From Bacteroidales bacterium (GTDB lineage Bacteria > Bacteroidota > Bacteroidia > Bacteroidales > UBA932): DNA of 64,000 bases. Numbering within the stretch: position 1 is the stretch's first letter; each line of letters opens with the position of its first letter. The notes beneath the pieces were generated by a model. The model was not told the origin of the DNA. It saw only the letters and a program-made list of their open reading frames with translations, and did not search any database. The stretch is taken from assembly GCA_017620335.1 (NCBI GenBank), contig JAFZQO010000009.1, positions 1 to 64,000 on the forward strand, given 5' to 3'. Both the position numbers and the translations under genes were made by a program. Of the stretch, positions 1 through 7,283 are shown piece after piece.

Positions 1-1007
1 GAGGCCAGCAGGCCGCTGTCGGAATAGAAGAAGTCCTTGAAATAATAATGCCCGGCGAGCTCGCCGCCCCAGAGGCCGTCGATCTCGCGGAGCTTCGGCG
101 CGGCGAAGGCGCGGCCGACGCGCCAGGTGTGCAGCTCGACGCCCATCGGGGCGAGGAACTCGCCCACGGCCTTGGAGCTGCGGATCTCCTGAAGGACGCG
201 CGGGGCCTTCTCGCCGCGCTCCTTGATGAAGTACTCCGACATCAGGGCTATCACCAGGTCGGGGGCCACGAACTGCGACTTCTCGTCCACGAACATCACG
301 CGGTCGGCGTCGCCGTCGTAGATGACGCCGACATCGGCCTTCTCCCGGCGCACGAGCTCCTTCAGGGGCTCCACGTTCTTGGCGACCAGGGGATTGGGTT
401 CATGGTTGGGGAAGCGTCCGTCGATCTCGTCGAATATATAGGCGGGACCGTCGCCGTACATCTGCCTCGCGAAGAGGCAGGCCATGCCGTTGGACAGGTC
501 GAAGGCGACCTTGAGGCCGCTGTAGTCGCCCTTGTACTTCTGCATGAAGGCAAGGTAGTCCGGCAGGATGTCCTTGGCGTGCACCTCTCCCTTGCGGGCT
601 GCGGGAGGAGTGGGACGACCCTCGTCGATCCACTGCTTGATCTGCCCCAGGCCCGAGTCGAAGCCCACCGGAAGGGCGTTCTCCCTCGAAACTTTCATGC
701 CGTTGTATTCTGCGGGATTATGCGATGCAGTGATCTGCACGGATGCCTTGAAACCGTAGTTGGCGGTGCCGAAATACACCATCGGAGTGCTGCTGAGGCC
801 GATGTCGTACACGTCGGCGCCGGCATCGGTAATGCCTTCCAGCAGTGCGTCGTAGATCTCCTTCGAGGAAACGCGGCAGTCGCGTCCCACAAGCACCTCT
901 CCGGCGCCGAGGAGTTCCGGAATGAAATATCCTACCTTGTAGGCTGTATCCTTGTCGAAATCCACTCCGTAGATTCCGCGGATGTCATATGCGTGAAATG
1001 CTCCCAT
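1..1007 (-). CDS. Phosphomannomutase/phosphoglucomutase, 3' end beyond the window
   Basis: Alpha-D-phosphohexomutase that interconverts hexose-6-phosphate and hexose-1-phosphate for nucleotide-sugar synthesis in the cytoplasm. About 335 codons are visible, from MGAFHAYDIRGIYG at the start. The phosphoserine loop ITASHNP (serine near residue 95) and the metal-binding loop YDGDADR (about residues 226-232) are both intact, and the frame stays open to base 1, so the C-terminal sugar and phosphate domains lie outside. The start is the ATG at 1007, directly behind a TATATTTG box at 1017-1024. It is divergent from the aminotransferase gene. Manno- versus gluco-specificity cannot be decided. Confidence 0.93.
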   Translation of the reverse strand, partial: MGAFHAYDIRGIYGVDFDKDTAYKVGYFIPELLGAGEVLVGRDCRVSSKEIYDALLEGITDAGADVYDIGLSSTPMVYFGTANYGFKASVQITASHNPAEYNGMKVSRENALPVGFDSGLGQIKQWIDEGRPTPPAARKGEVHAKDILPDYLAFMQKYKGDYSGLKVAFDLSNGMACLFARQMYGDGPAYIFDEIDGRFPNHEPNPLVAKNVEPLKELVRREKADVGVIYDGDADRVMFVDEKSQFVAPDLVIALMSEYFIKERGEKAPRVLQEIRSSKAVGEFLAPMGVELHTWRVGRAFAAPKLREIDGLWGGELAGHYYFKDFFYSDSGLLA

Positions 1008-1016
1008 AATGTCCTG

Positions 1017-1024
1017 CAAATATA
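1017..1024 (-). promoter_or_regulatory. -7 box (TATATTTG) for the phosphohexomutase gene
   Basis: A perfect TAnnTTTG box on the minus strand ends 10 bases before the ATG at 1007, so the leader must be extremely short. I see no clear TTTG at the expected -33 distance. Confidence 0.6.
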
Positions 1025-1041
1025 CAAAAATTATTCCTCGC

Positions 1042-1073
1042 TTTGCTTTTCTCAAGGCGGATAGTTATATTTG
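1042..1073 (+). promoter_or_regulatory. Bacteroidetes-type promoter of ilvE
   Basis: TTTG at 1042-1045, a 20-bp spacer and TATATTTG at 1066-1073 match the Bacteroidetes primary-sigma consensus at both boxes. Transcription would start near 1080, giving a leader of about 60 nt. Confidence 0.75.
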
Positions 1074-1143
1074 TAAGGATTTGCCGGCTTGTATTCATTT
1101 ATACCGGATATTATTGAGACTTAACAATTAAACTCTCCATATC

Positions 1144-2184
1144 ATGTCCAAGATTGATTGGGATTCCCTGGGATTTGACGCTTACCGCACACGTACCGTC
1201 GTCAAGTCGCATTTCATGGACGGCGCGTGGTCGCCGATAGAATCGACTGAAACATTCTCCTTCACCCTCGACCCCTTTGCGCAGGTCAACCATTACGCTA
1301 TCTCCTGTTTCGAAGGCCTCAAGGCCTTCACCCAGAAGGACGGCAAGGTCGTCATCTTCCGCCCCGAGGAGAACGCCCGCCGCATGAAGCGCACCGCCGA
1401 TTATCTCGGCATGCCCTGCCCCTCCGAGGAAATGTTCATAAAGATGTGCGAGGAGTGCATCCGCGGCAACCTCGAGTTCCTCCCGCCTTACGGCCATAAG
1501 GCATCCCTGTACCTGCGTCCGCTGCTCTTTGGAGTGCATCCGCAGATGCAGCTCGTGCCCTATCCCGAGGCCGTATTCGCCGTCATGTGCGCCCCTGCTG
1601 GCTCCTACTACGGCGAGCACCTCAGGACCTTCTCCGCAGTGATTCCGGGCGACTTCGACCGCGCCGCGCCCCATGGCTCCGGCAGCTATAAGGTAGGCGC
1701 CAACTACGCCGCCACCTTCCGCCCGTACAAGATGGCCCACGACCAGGGCTATACCGAACTCCTGTTCCTCAACTCCGGCACCCGCGAGTTCGTGGATGAG
1801 TTCGGCTCCTCCAATTTCTTCGGCATCAAGGACAACAAGTATATCACCCCGCTCTCCGACAGCGTGCTGCCTTCCATTACGAACAAGAGCCTCCAGGCGG
1901 TGGCCGAAGACCTCGGCATGACCGTCGAGAAGCGGCCCATCCCGCTGGACGAGCTCGACACCTTCGAGGAGGCCGGCGCCTGCGGCACGGCTGTGGTGAT
2001 CACTCCGATGTCGCACATCGATATCAAGCCCGTGCTCGGGGCACCGGAGGTCTCGCGTACCTTCACGTTCCGTCCCGACGGCACCGTCGGCCCCGCCTGC
2101 AACGCTCTCTACAAGCGCCTCACCGGCATCCAGTTCGGCGAGATCGAGGACACCCACGGCTGGTGCCACCCGGTGGAGATCTGA
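1144..2184 (+). CDS. ilvE: Branched-chain amino acid aminotransferase
   Basis: PLP enzyme (fold type IV) that transfers the amino group between branched-chain 2-oxo acids and glutamate in the cytoplasm, the last step of Val, Leu and Ile synthesis. At 346 residues it has the normal length of the class II, eukaryote-like branch. YAISCFEGLKAF (51-62) is the family signature, the catalytic lysine is K183 in GSYKVGANYA, and EFGSSNFFGI near 219-228 carries the conserved phosphate-side Glu and Asn. It is monocistronic, with a good promoter upstream and a hairpin terminator downstream. No biosynthetic neighbours are present. Confidence 0.95.
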   Translation: MSKIDWDSLGFDAYRTRTVVKSHFMDGAWSPIESTETFSFTLDPFAQVNHYAISCFEGLKAFTQKDGKVVIFRPEENARRMKRTADYLGMPCPSEEMFIKMCEECIRGNLEFLPPYGHKASLYLRPLLFGVHPQMQLVPYPEAVFAVMCAPAGSYYGEHLRTFSAVIPGDFDRAAPHGSGSYKVGANYAATFRPYKMAHDQGYTELLFLNSGTREFVDEFGSSNFFGIKDNKYITPLSDSVLPSITNKSLQAVAEDLGMTVEKRPIPLDELDTFEEAGACGTAVVITPMSHIDIKPVLGAPEVSRTFTFRPDGTVGPACNALYKRLTGIQFGEIEDTHGWCHPVEI

Positions 2185-2224
2185 TCAGAGGTCCTTTTCC
2201 GGTAGTAATACCTATATCGCTTAT

Positions 2225-2256
2225 AGCCGCCATCGCCTATGTGTGCTGGCGGCTTT
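2225..2256 (+). terminator. Likely terminator of ilvE
   Basis: An 8-bp stem (AGCCGCCA with TGGCGGCT) closes a 14-nt loop and is followed by a short T-rich tail, 40 nt after the stop codon. Confidence 0.5.
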
Positions 2257-2280
2257 GTTCATAATACGCGGCGATTCCCT

Positions 2281-2375
2281 CCAAAAAAGACGTTATCCTT
2301 CGACCGACGGTAGAAGGATGTGGGCACTTTTGCCAAAAAAGGCGTTATCCTTCGACCGTAGGTAGAAGGATGTGG
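2281..2375. repeat. Two 43-bp direct repeats, period 52, each with a 25-bp palindrome
   Basis: Copies at 2281-2323 and 2333-2375 differ at 3 of 43 positions. Each begins CCAAAAAAG and contains ATCCTTC and GAAGGAT arms (2295-2319 and 2347-2371) around a second small ACC/GGT palindrome, so each is close to a perfect 25-bp hairpin. Confidence 0.85.
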
Positions 2376-2411
2376 TGGCGGGATGGGGGATAACGGGAGC
2401 GGAGATGACGC

Positions 2412-2485
2412 TTCCGGTCCAGCCGGTGGACCGGAAAGAGCGAAAAGGCAGTTAAAATGTCACTGACGGTCCAAGGGTTGGACCG
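2412..2485. repeat. Two related hairpins with GGTCCA/TGGACC arms
   Basis: The first, 2412-2436, has a 10-bp perfect stem (TTCCGGTCCA) and a 5-nt loop. The second, 2467-2485, has an 8-bp stem (CGGTCCAA) and a 3-nt loop. They share the GGTCCA core, and both continue into CGGAA on the right. Confidence 0.8.
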
Positions 2486-2511
2486 GAAGGAACACTTAGC
2501 GGTTTTCCGGA

Positions 2512-3588
2512 TTATTCCTGAAGGAGGTCCTGCAGGGTGGAGTAGATCTGCTCTCCGCGCAGGCCGCGCTTGAGTATTGTGCCGTCAGGGGCGAACAGGA
2601 TAAGGTGCGGGATGGTCGCGACTCCGTACAGGTCGACCGGGATCTTCTGGGCGTCAAGTATCTGGTTCCAAGGCATGTCCAGCTCGGAGAGCGACCGGAT
2701 GGTGTCCTCCCTCCTGTCGCTGCAGGCGATGCTGACTATGTCGAAGCGGTCGCCGTGGAATGCGTCGTAGGCCTTGAGGATGGCAGGGATCTCGGCCTTG
2801 CAGGGGCCGCACCAGGATGCCCAGTGGTCCAGCAGGATGTATTTGCCTTTTCCGATATAGTCCGACAGGCTCACGTCCGTGCCGTCAAGGTTGCCTCCCT
2901 TGACGGTGTAGTCGAGGAACATCTTGCCGGGAGCGGTGTCGGCCAGGACTGAGATGGCCTTGTAGTCGCTCTTGACAAAACTGAAATCCTTGACCAGGTC
3001 GGACGCTTCCTTGTAGCGGCGCATGAAGAGGGCAGTGTCCTTGTAGGCCATGTCGTCGAGCGCAAGCGCAGCTACGTAACTGCCGGGCCAGGCAAGGATC
3101 ACGGAATCTGCGAGCGCGACCTGGAGGGCGGCGTACTTCTCATTCAGGCGGTCCCATTCGTCGCTGAACTCCTTCGGGCTCATCTCATCCTGACGTGCCT
3201 CCAGGGCCTTCCTTTCCTCGTTGCGTATGGCGTCGTAGCCGTAGAAGCGCCTGTGGAAACCGTTGTAGGCGTCGGCCATCGGAGTGCCGTGGCCCGTCCT
3301 CTCATCCAGGTCCACATATGCGGTGCCGGGCTCAAGTATGAAGCGTATGCGGTCGTTTCCGTGACCTACATAGGCAAAGATCGGTTCCTGTAACTTTCCG
3401 GAAAAGCTGAAACGATTGTCCTTCACCGTGGTTACGGCGAGGGTGTCGTTATCGGATGTATCGATCAGACAGACATCCATGCCGTCGGGAGCGGTGTAGG
3501 TGCCTTCGATGTTGTAAACGTTCCTGCCGCAGGAGATAAAGGCAGCGATGCATAGGAGGATGACGACTTTCTTCATATATCGGTTCAT
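2512..3588 (-). CDS. TlpA/ResA-like thioredoxin lipoprotein
   Basis: Periplasmic thiol-disulfide oxidoreductase anchored as a lipoprotein. The signal MKKVVILLCIAAFISCG ends in a lipobox cysteine. Residues about 25-110 form a DUF4369-like beta domain, the middle is helical, and the last 140 residues are an AhpC/TSA-thioredoxin fold with the redox motif WCGPC and the cis-proline segment ATIPHLILF. The annotated start overlaps the upstream stop by 4 bases (ATGA); the internal Met at 3576 gives a more typical signal peptide. It is the second gene of an operon with the DUF1460 gene. The redox partner is unknown. Confidence 0.88.
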   Translation of the reverse strand: MNRYMKKVVILLCIAAFISCGRNVYNIEGTYTAPDGMDVCLIDTSDNDTLAVTTVKDNRFSFSGKLQEPIFAYVGHGNDRIRFILEPGTAYVDLDERTGHGTPMADAYNGFHRRFYGYDAIRNEERKALEARQDEMSPKEFSDEWDRLNEKYAALQVALADSVILAWPGSYVAALALDDMAYKDTALFMRRYKEASDLVKDFSFVKSDYKAISVLADTAPGKMFLDYTVKGGNLDGTDVSLSDYIGKGKYILLDHWASWCGPCKAEIPAILKAYDAFHGDRFDIVSIACSDRREDTIRSLSELDMPWNQILDAQKIPVDLYGVATIPHLILFAPDGTILKRGLRGEQIYSTLQDLLQE

Positions 3589-4457
3589 AAGGGACGCAGG
3601 ACTCGGATGCCTGTGACGGCGGGACGGGCTGCGAGATATTGCATCAGGGAGCGGGATTCGGCGACCACCTTCATCGGGCCGGTGGAGGCGTGCAGGAGTC
3701 GGACCGTGCCGCCCTCCACGAGGGCCATCCCGACATGCGAGATGTCGAGCCCGGGAACGGAAGTCACCATGCAGATGATATCTCCGGTCCGGATACCCTC
3801 AAGGGCGTCAGCCATGGAGGTTTTCGGAATATAGTACTGCTCAGAGTCATTGATACGCCGTTCGGCTTCGAGGATGGCCCCAGTGTCGTCCATGTGGGGG
3901 TAGGACTCCGGATGTGAGGACATATAGTTTAAGGGGTGGTGCAACGGCACGCCGCCCAGGTCTTTCGTGATATCCTTGAGGACACCCCTGGCTTCGCCCT
4001 GCATTCCCCACTCGGTCGTGTAATGCAGCCTGTCGGCATAGCCACCGACCTGACCGTCACGGTAGCGGCTTTGCCTTATTTCATTTGCAAACATCATGAA
4101 ATCGCCGCCTTCCGCCGCGGTTCTGGCCAGCGCCAGGCAGGTCTCCACGAAAATTATGCAATCCGTCCGCGTCAGATAAATGCGGAGTTCCTCCTTCCAG
4201 GCTCCGGCATCCGCCGCTTCATCGAGCGTTCCGGCCACGTACTGCTGGCCCTCCAGGGTCTTCCCGGCCCGGACCATCAGCTCCGCTACGGTTCCGGGAG
4301 TGTCTTTCAGCCCTGCAAGGACCTTCTCTGCCAGCAGCGAATCCTCCGGTGTCGTTACCCAGAACCTGCTTTCAGCTTCCCGGCCCCTGACACCCGGTCC
4401 CTGGCACCAGGTGAAAACCGGCACCAGAACCAACAGTATCGTCAGCCATCGTCTCAT
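3585..4457 (-). CDS. DUF1460 family cell-wall amidase-like protein
   Basis: Secreted protein of 290 residues with a signal peptide (MRRWLTILLVLVPVFTWCQG). The body matches the DUF1460 family, whose characterised member has an NlpC/P60-type papain-like fold and N-acetylmuramoyl-L-alanine amidase activity. The probable catalytic Cys lies in RTDCIIFVET and the His in LDISHVGMAL. It is followed with a 4-base overlap by the TlpA-like lipoprotein. The TATATTTG box ends only about 5 bases before the start codon. Cell-wall substrate is inferred from the family. Confidence 0.85.
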   Translation of the reverse strand: MRRWLTILLVLVPVFTWCQGPGVRGREAESRFWVTTPEDSLLAEKVLAGLKDTPGTVAELMVRAGKTLEGQQYVAGTLDEAADAGAWKEELRIYLTRTDCIIFVETCLALARTAAEGGDFMMFANEIRQSRYRDGQVGGYADRLHYTTEWGMQGEARGVLKDITKDLGGVPLHHPLNYMSSHPESYPHMDDTGAILEAERRINDSEQYYIPKTSMADALEGIRTGDIICMVTSVPGLDISHVGMALVEGGTVRLLHASTGPMKVVAESRSLMQYLAARPAVTGIRVLRPL

Positions 4458-4461
4458 GATG

Positions 4462-4469
4462 CAAATATA
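4462..4469 (-). promoter_or_regulatory. -7 box abutting the DUF1460 start codon
   Basis: TATATTTG on the minus strand ends 5 bases upstream of the ATG at 4457. With the usual spacing to the start site, the mRNA would be leaderless or nearly so. Confidence 0.55.
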
Positions 4470-4474
4470 AGCAA

Positions 4475-4512
4475 ATTCCCGCAGGTATGTCCTGGTGACA
4501 ACCTGCGGGAAT
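4475..4512 (-). repeat. 12-bp inverted repeat behind the GH2 gene; possible terminator
   Basis: ATTCCCGCAGGT at 4475-4486 pairs perfectly with ACCTGCGGGAAT at 4501-4512 across a 14-nt loop, starting 24 nt after the GH2 stop codon. The tail is only weakly T-rich and runs into the next promoter. The CCCGCAGGT arm is shared with the repeats at 41.9 and 44.3 kb. Confidence 0.7.
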
Positions 4513-4535
4513 CTTAAAGCCGGGATAATGTATTC

Positions 4536-7283
4536 CTATTTGGTCTTTATGACGAGGTCGGACTTCCCGTATGCGGAGTTGACGGTGAGCTTTGCGCTGC
4601 CGGGGGTGTCCTTTATCGAGCGGATGACTGCGAGGGCCTTGCCGTTGAACATGGCCTTGTCGCTGCCCTTGAGCGAGAGGGAGTCCGCGGCGTTTCCGTT
4701 GTCGACGCCGAACAGTTCGCCGTTGCCGCTCACCTCGAAGTGGAGCATGGTCTCGTTGTCAGGCACGGCGTTGCCGTCCTTGTCGACGATTTCTACAGTG
4801 ACGTAGCACAGGTCGTATCCGTCGGCGGAGATGGTCTTGCGGTCGGGAGTGAGCTTTACCTTGACCGGTTCACCCGCGGTAACCCTGGATGCGCTCGCCA
4901 CCTTCTTGCCGTCCTTGTAGGAGACGACCTCGATCTTGCCGGGTTCGAAAGGAACCTCAAGCCATTCGGCGTGGAGGACGTCGCTGGTCTTGCTCTTCTT
5001 TCCGAGGGACTCGCCGTTCAGGAAGAGCTCGACTTCGTCGGCGTTGTTGTAGTATGCCCAAACGTCCACCTTGTCGCCGGGATTCCAGTTCCAATGCGGG
5101 AACAGATGGAGCACGGTCTTGTCGGTCCATTCGCTCTGGTACATCCAGTAAACGTCCTTGGGGAAGCCCGCGAGGTCCACTATTCCGAAATAGCTCGAGC
5201 GGGACGGCCATCCGTAAGGAGTCGGCTCTCCGATATAGTCGAAGCCCGTCCAAATAAAGGTACCCGCAATGAAGTCGCGGTCGCGGATGGGAATCCATGC
5301 CTCCTCGTGGAGGTTGCCCCACGGAACGGACCAGGAGTCGTATCCGGAGCACTGATGCGTGGGGTTCGGATCTTCGCCGAACACCCTCGCCGGGTGCTTC
5401 TCCTTGCTGGAAGAAGGCATCATGTATTCGCCCCTGCTGCTGATGGCGGAAGCGGTCTCGGAGCCGAACATCCTCTTGCCGGGGAAGTATTCGAGGCACT
5501 GGTCGTAGCCCTGGGGATGGTAGTTGAAGCCGTACGCATCGAGGGCGCCGCTGCGGAACAGGTTGTTGGTGGGGCCTACGCCGTTGCACCCGGCCGACAC
5601 GAAGCGGGTCGGGTCGACGTCCCTGACGAGCTGGGCCATGTGCCTGGTAAGGAGGACGTTGGGATTGTTCTCGAAGGGTCCGTCGGGATTGGTGTGGTCC
5701 ACAAAGTTGAGGAGGAGGTTGGCCTCGGCGACGCTGAGGTTCTGGAGGTTGTCGTCGATGGAGTCACCCTGCTCGCCGATCTCGTTGGCTATGCTCCACA
5801 TGATGACGGAAGGGTGGTTGCGGTCCCTCCTGACGAAATCCTGGAGGTCGGCGACATGCCACTCGTCGAAGAAACGCGAGTAGTCGAAGGTCGTCTTGCG
5901 CTTGCGCCACATGTCGAAGGCCTCGTCCATGACCATGAGACCCATCTTGTCGCAGATCTCGAGAAGCTCCGGGGTGGGAGGGTTGTGCGACGTCCTGATG
6001 GCGTTGCAGCCCATTTCCTTGAGGATACCGATCTCACGCTCAAGGGCCCTGTAATGCACCGCCGATCCGATGCAGCCCATATCGTGATGCAGGCAGACGC
6101 CCAGGAGCTTGACCGGCTTGCCGTTGAGGAAGACACCCTTCATGGGGTCCCATTCAATCGTCCTGAATCCGAAGGTGGTCTCATAGTCGTCGACGGTCTT
6201 CCCGCCGACGCTGATCCCGGTGTTTACGGTGTAAAGGTTGGGAGATTCGACGCTCCAGAGTTCCGGAGCCTTGACGCTCAGTGAGGAATTGACGACGTTG
6301 TCTCCCTTTTCCAGCGTGATGTCTTCGCTGACCGAAGCGACCTTCTTTCCTTTACGGTCGATGACGGTATGCGTCAAGACGGCTTCGACCCGGTCGGCGC
6401 AGTTCTCGATCGAGGTCTCGATGTTGACCTTGCCGGATGCCGCAGTGATCTCAGGGGTGGTGATGAAGGTCCCGGAATACTTGACATGCTGGTCGGCAAC
6501 GGAAACGAGCCTTACGTTGCGGTAGATGCCGCAGCCGGCATACCAGCGCGAGTTGGGCTGGTCGGCGTTGTCGCAGCGGACGGCGATCACGTTGTCCTCT
6601 CCCGCAGGGTTCAGGAATCCGGTGATGTCGTACGTGAACGAGCTGTATCCGTACGGGCGCGTGCCGACGGGCTTTCCGTTGACATAGACGGTGCTGTTCA
6701 TGAATACGCCGTCGAACTCCACGAAGACGCGGTCGGCCTGGGGGGTCGCGAAGTGCTTGCGGTACCAGCCTATTCCGCCGGGAAGGGCCCCGCTGCCGGT
6801 GCCAGAAGGAGCGTCTTCAGAGAATTCGCCCTCGATCGCCCAGTCATGCGGGAGATGGAGGGAACGCCAGGAAGAGTCGTCGAAGCCGGGTGACGCCCAG
6901 TCCGCCGATGCGTCCTCCGAGAAATGGGTGGGATTGGGGTTGCGCGGCCTTTCCGGCTCGCGGATGGTCATCTGCATTCCCATTCCGAAGGGGCCTGCGT
7001 TCTGAACCCTTCTTCCCGAAGCCCTCATCGCCCTCTGCCTCTCCTCGATCTGCTGCTTCTGCTGGTCGATTAAGGCCTGCCTCTGAACCGCCCAGGCGGC
7101 ATCCTGTTCGGCATTGTAAGCCGCGAGTTCTTCCGGAGTGAGGACGAAATCGGGGCTGTCGCCAAGGGTGAACTTCCAGTCGAAGTTGAAGTCCTCCACC
7201 ACGCGCACGCCGGAGTCCTTCTGCCCCGCCGTGCAGGCACATAGCATCGCAAGTGCCGAGAGAATCAATAGTGTGCGTTTCAT
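4536..7283 (-). CDS. Glycoside hydrolase family 2 lipoprotein (beta-galactosidase-like)
   Basis: Retaining exo-beta-glycosidase of 915 residues with a lipobox (LAMLCAC), so probably periplasmic or surface-anchored. Order: sugar-binding jelly roll, immunoglobulin-like domain, TIM barrel, then DUF4982 and a C-terminal beta domain. The acid/base is E501 in SIANEIGEQ and the nucleophile E609 in MFGSETASA. Oddly, a Gln- and Arg-rich, probably coiled-coil insert (about residues 52-112) splits the first strand FDWKFTLGD from the rest of the jelly roll. It starts within the stop of the upstream regulator gene (ATGA), so the two are translationally coupled. Galactosidase versus glucuronidase or another specificity is open. 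Confidence 0.92.
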   Translation of the reverse strand: MKRTLLILSALAMLCACTAGQKDSGVRVVEDFNFDWKFTLGDSPDFVLTPEELAAYNAEQDAAWAVQRQALIDQQKQQIEERQRAMRASGRRVQNAGPFGMGMQMTIREPERPRNPNPTHFSEDASADWASPGFDDSSWRSLHLPHDWAIEGEFSEDAPSGTGSGALPGGIGWYRKHFATPQADRVFVEFDGVFMNSTVYVNGKPVGTRPYGYSSFTYDITGFLNPAGEDNVIAVRCDNADQPNSRWYAGCGIYRNVRLVSVADQHVKYSGTFITTPEITAASGKVNIETSIENCADRVEAVLTHTVIDRKGKKVASVSEDITLEKGDNVVNSSLSVKAPELWSVESPNLYTVNTGISVGGKTVDDYETTFGFRTIEWDPMKGVFLNGKPVKLLGVCLHHDMGCIGSAVHYRALEREIGILKEMGCNAIRTSHNPPTPELLEICDKMGLMVMDEAFDMWRKRKTTFDYSRFFDEWHVADLQDFVRRDRNHPSVIMWSIANEIGEQGDSIDDNLQNLSVAEANLLLNFVDHTNPDGPFENNPNVLLTRHMAQLVRDVDPTRFVSAGCNGVGPTNNLFRSGALDAYGFNYHPQGYDQCLEYFPGKRMFGSETASAISSRGEYMMPSSSKEKHPARVFGEDPNPTHQCSGYDSWSVPWGNLHEEAWIPIRDRDFIAGTFIWTGFDYIGEPTPYGWPSRSSYFGIVDLAGFPKDVYWMYQSEWTDKTVLHLFPHWNWNPGDKVDVWAYYNNADEVELFLNGESLGKKSKTSDVLHAEWLEVPFEPGKIEVVSYKDGKKVASASRVTAGEPVKVKLTPDRKTISADGYDLCYVTVEIVDKDGNAVPDNETMLHFEVSGNGELFGVDNGNAADSLSLKGSDKAMFNGKALAVIRSIKDTPGSAKLTVNSAYGKSDLVIKTK

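Larger units (their letters stand above)
2185..2511. other. 327-bp convergent intergenic region filled with palindromes
   Basis: This gene-free stretch separates two converging genes. After the ilvE terminator it holds two direct copies of a palindromic element and two further perfect hairpins, described separately. No open reading frame with coding character and no promoter box is evident. Confidence 0.7.
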
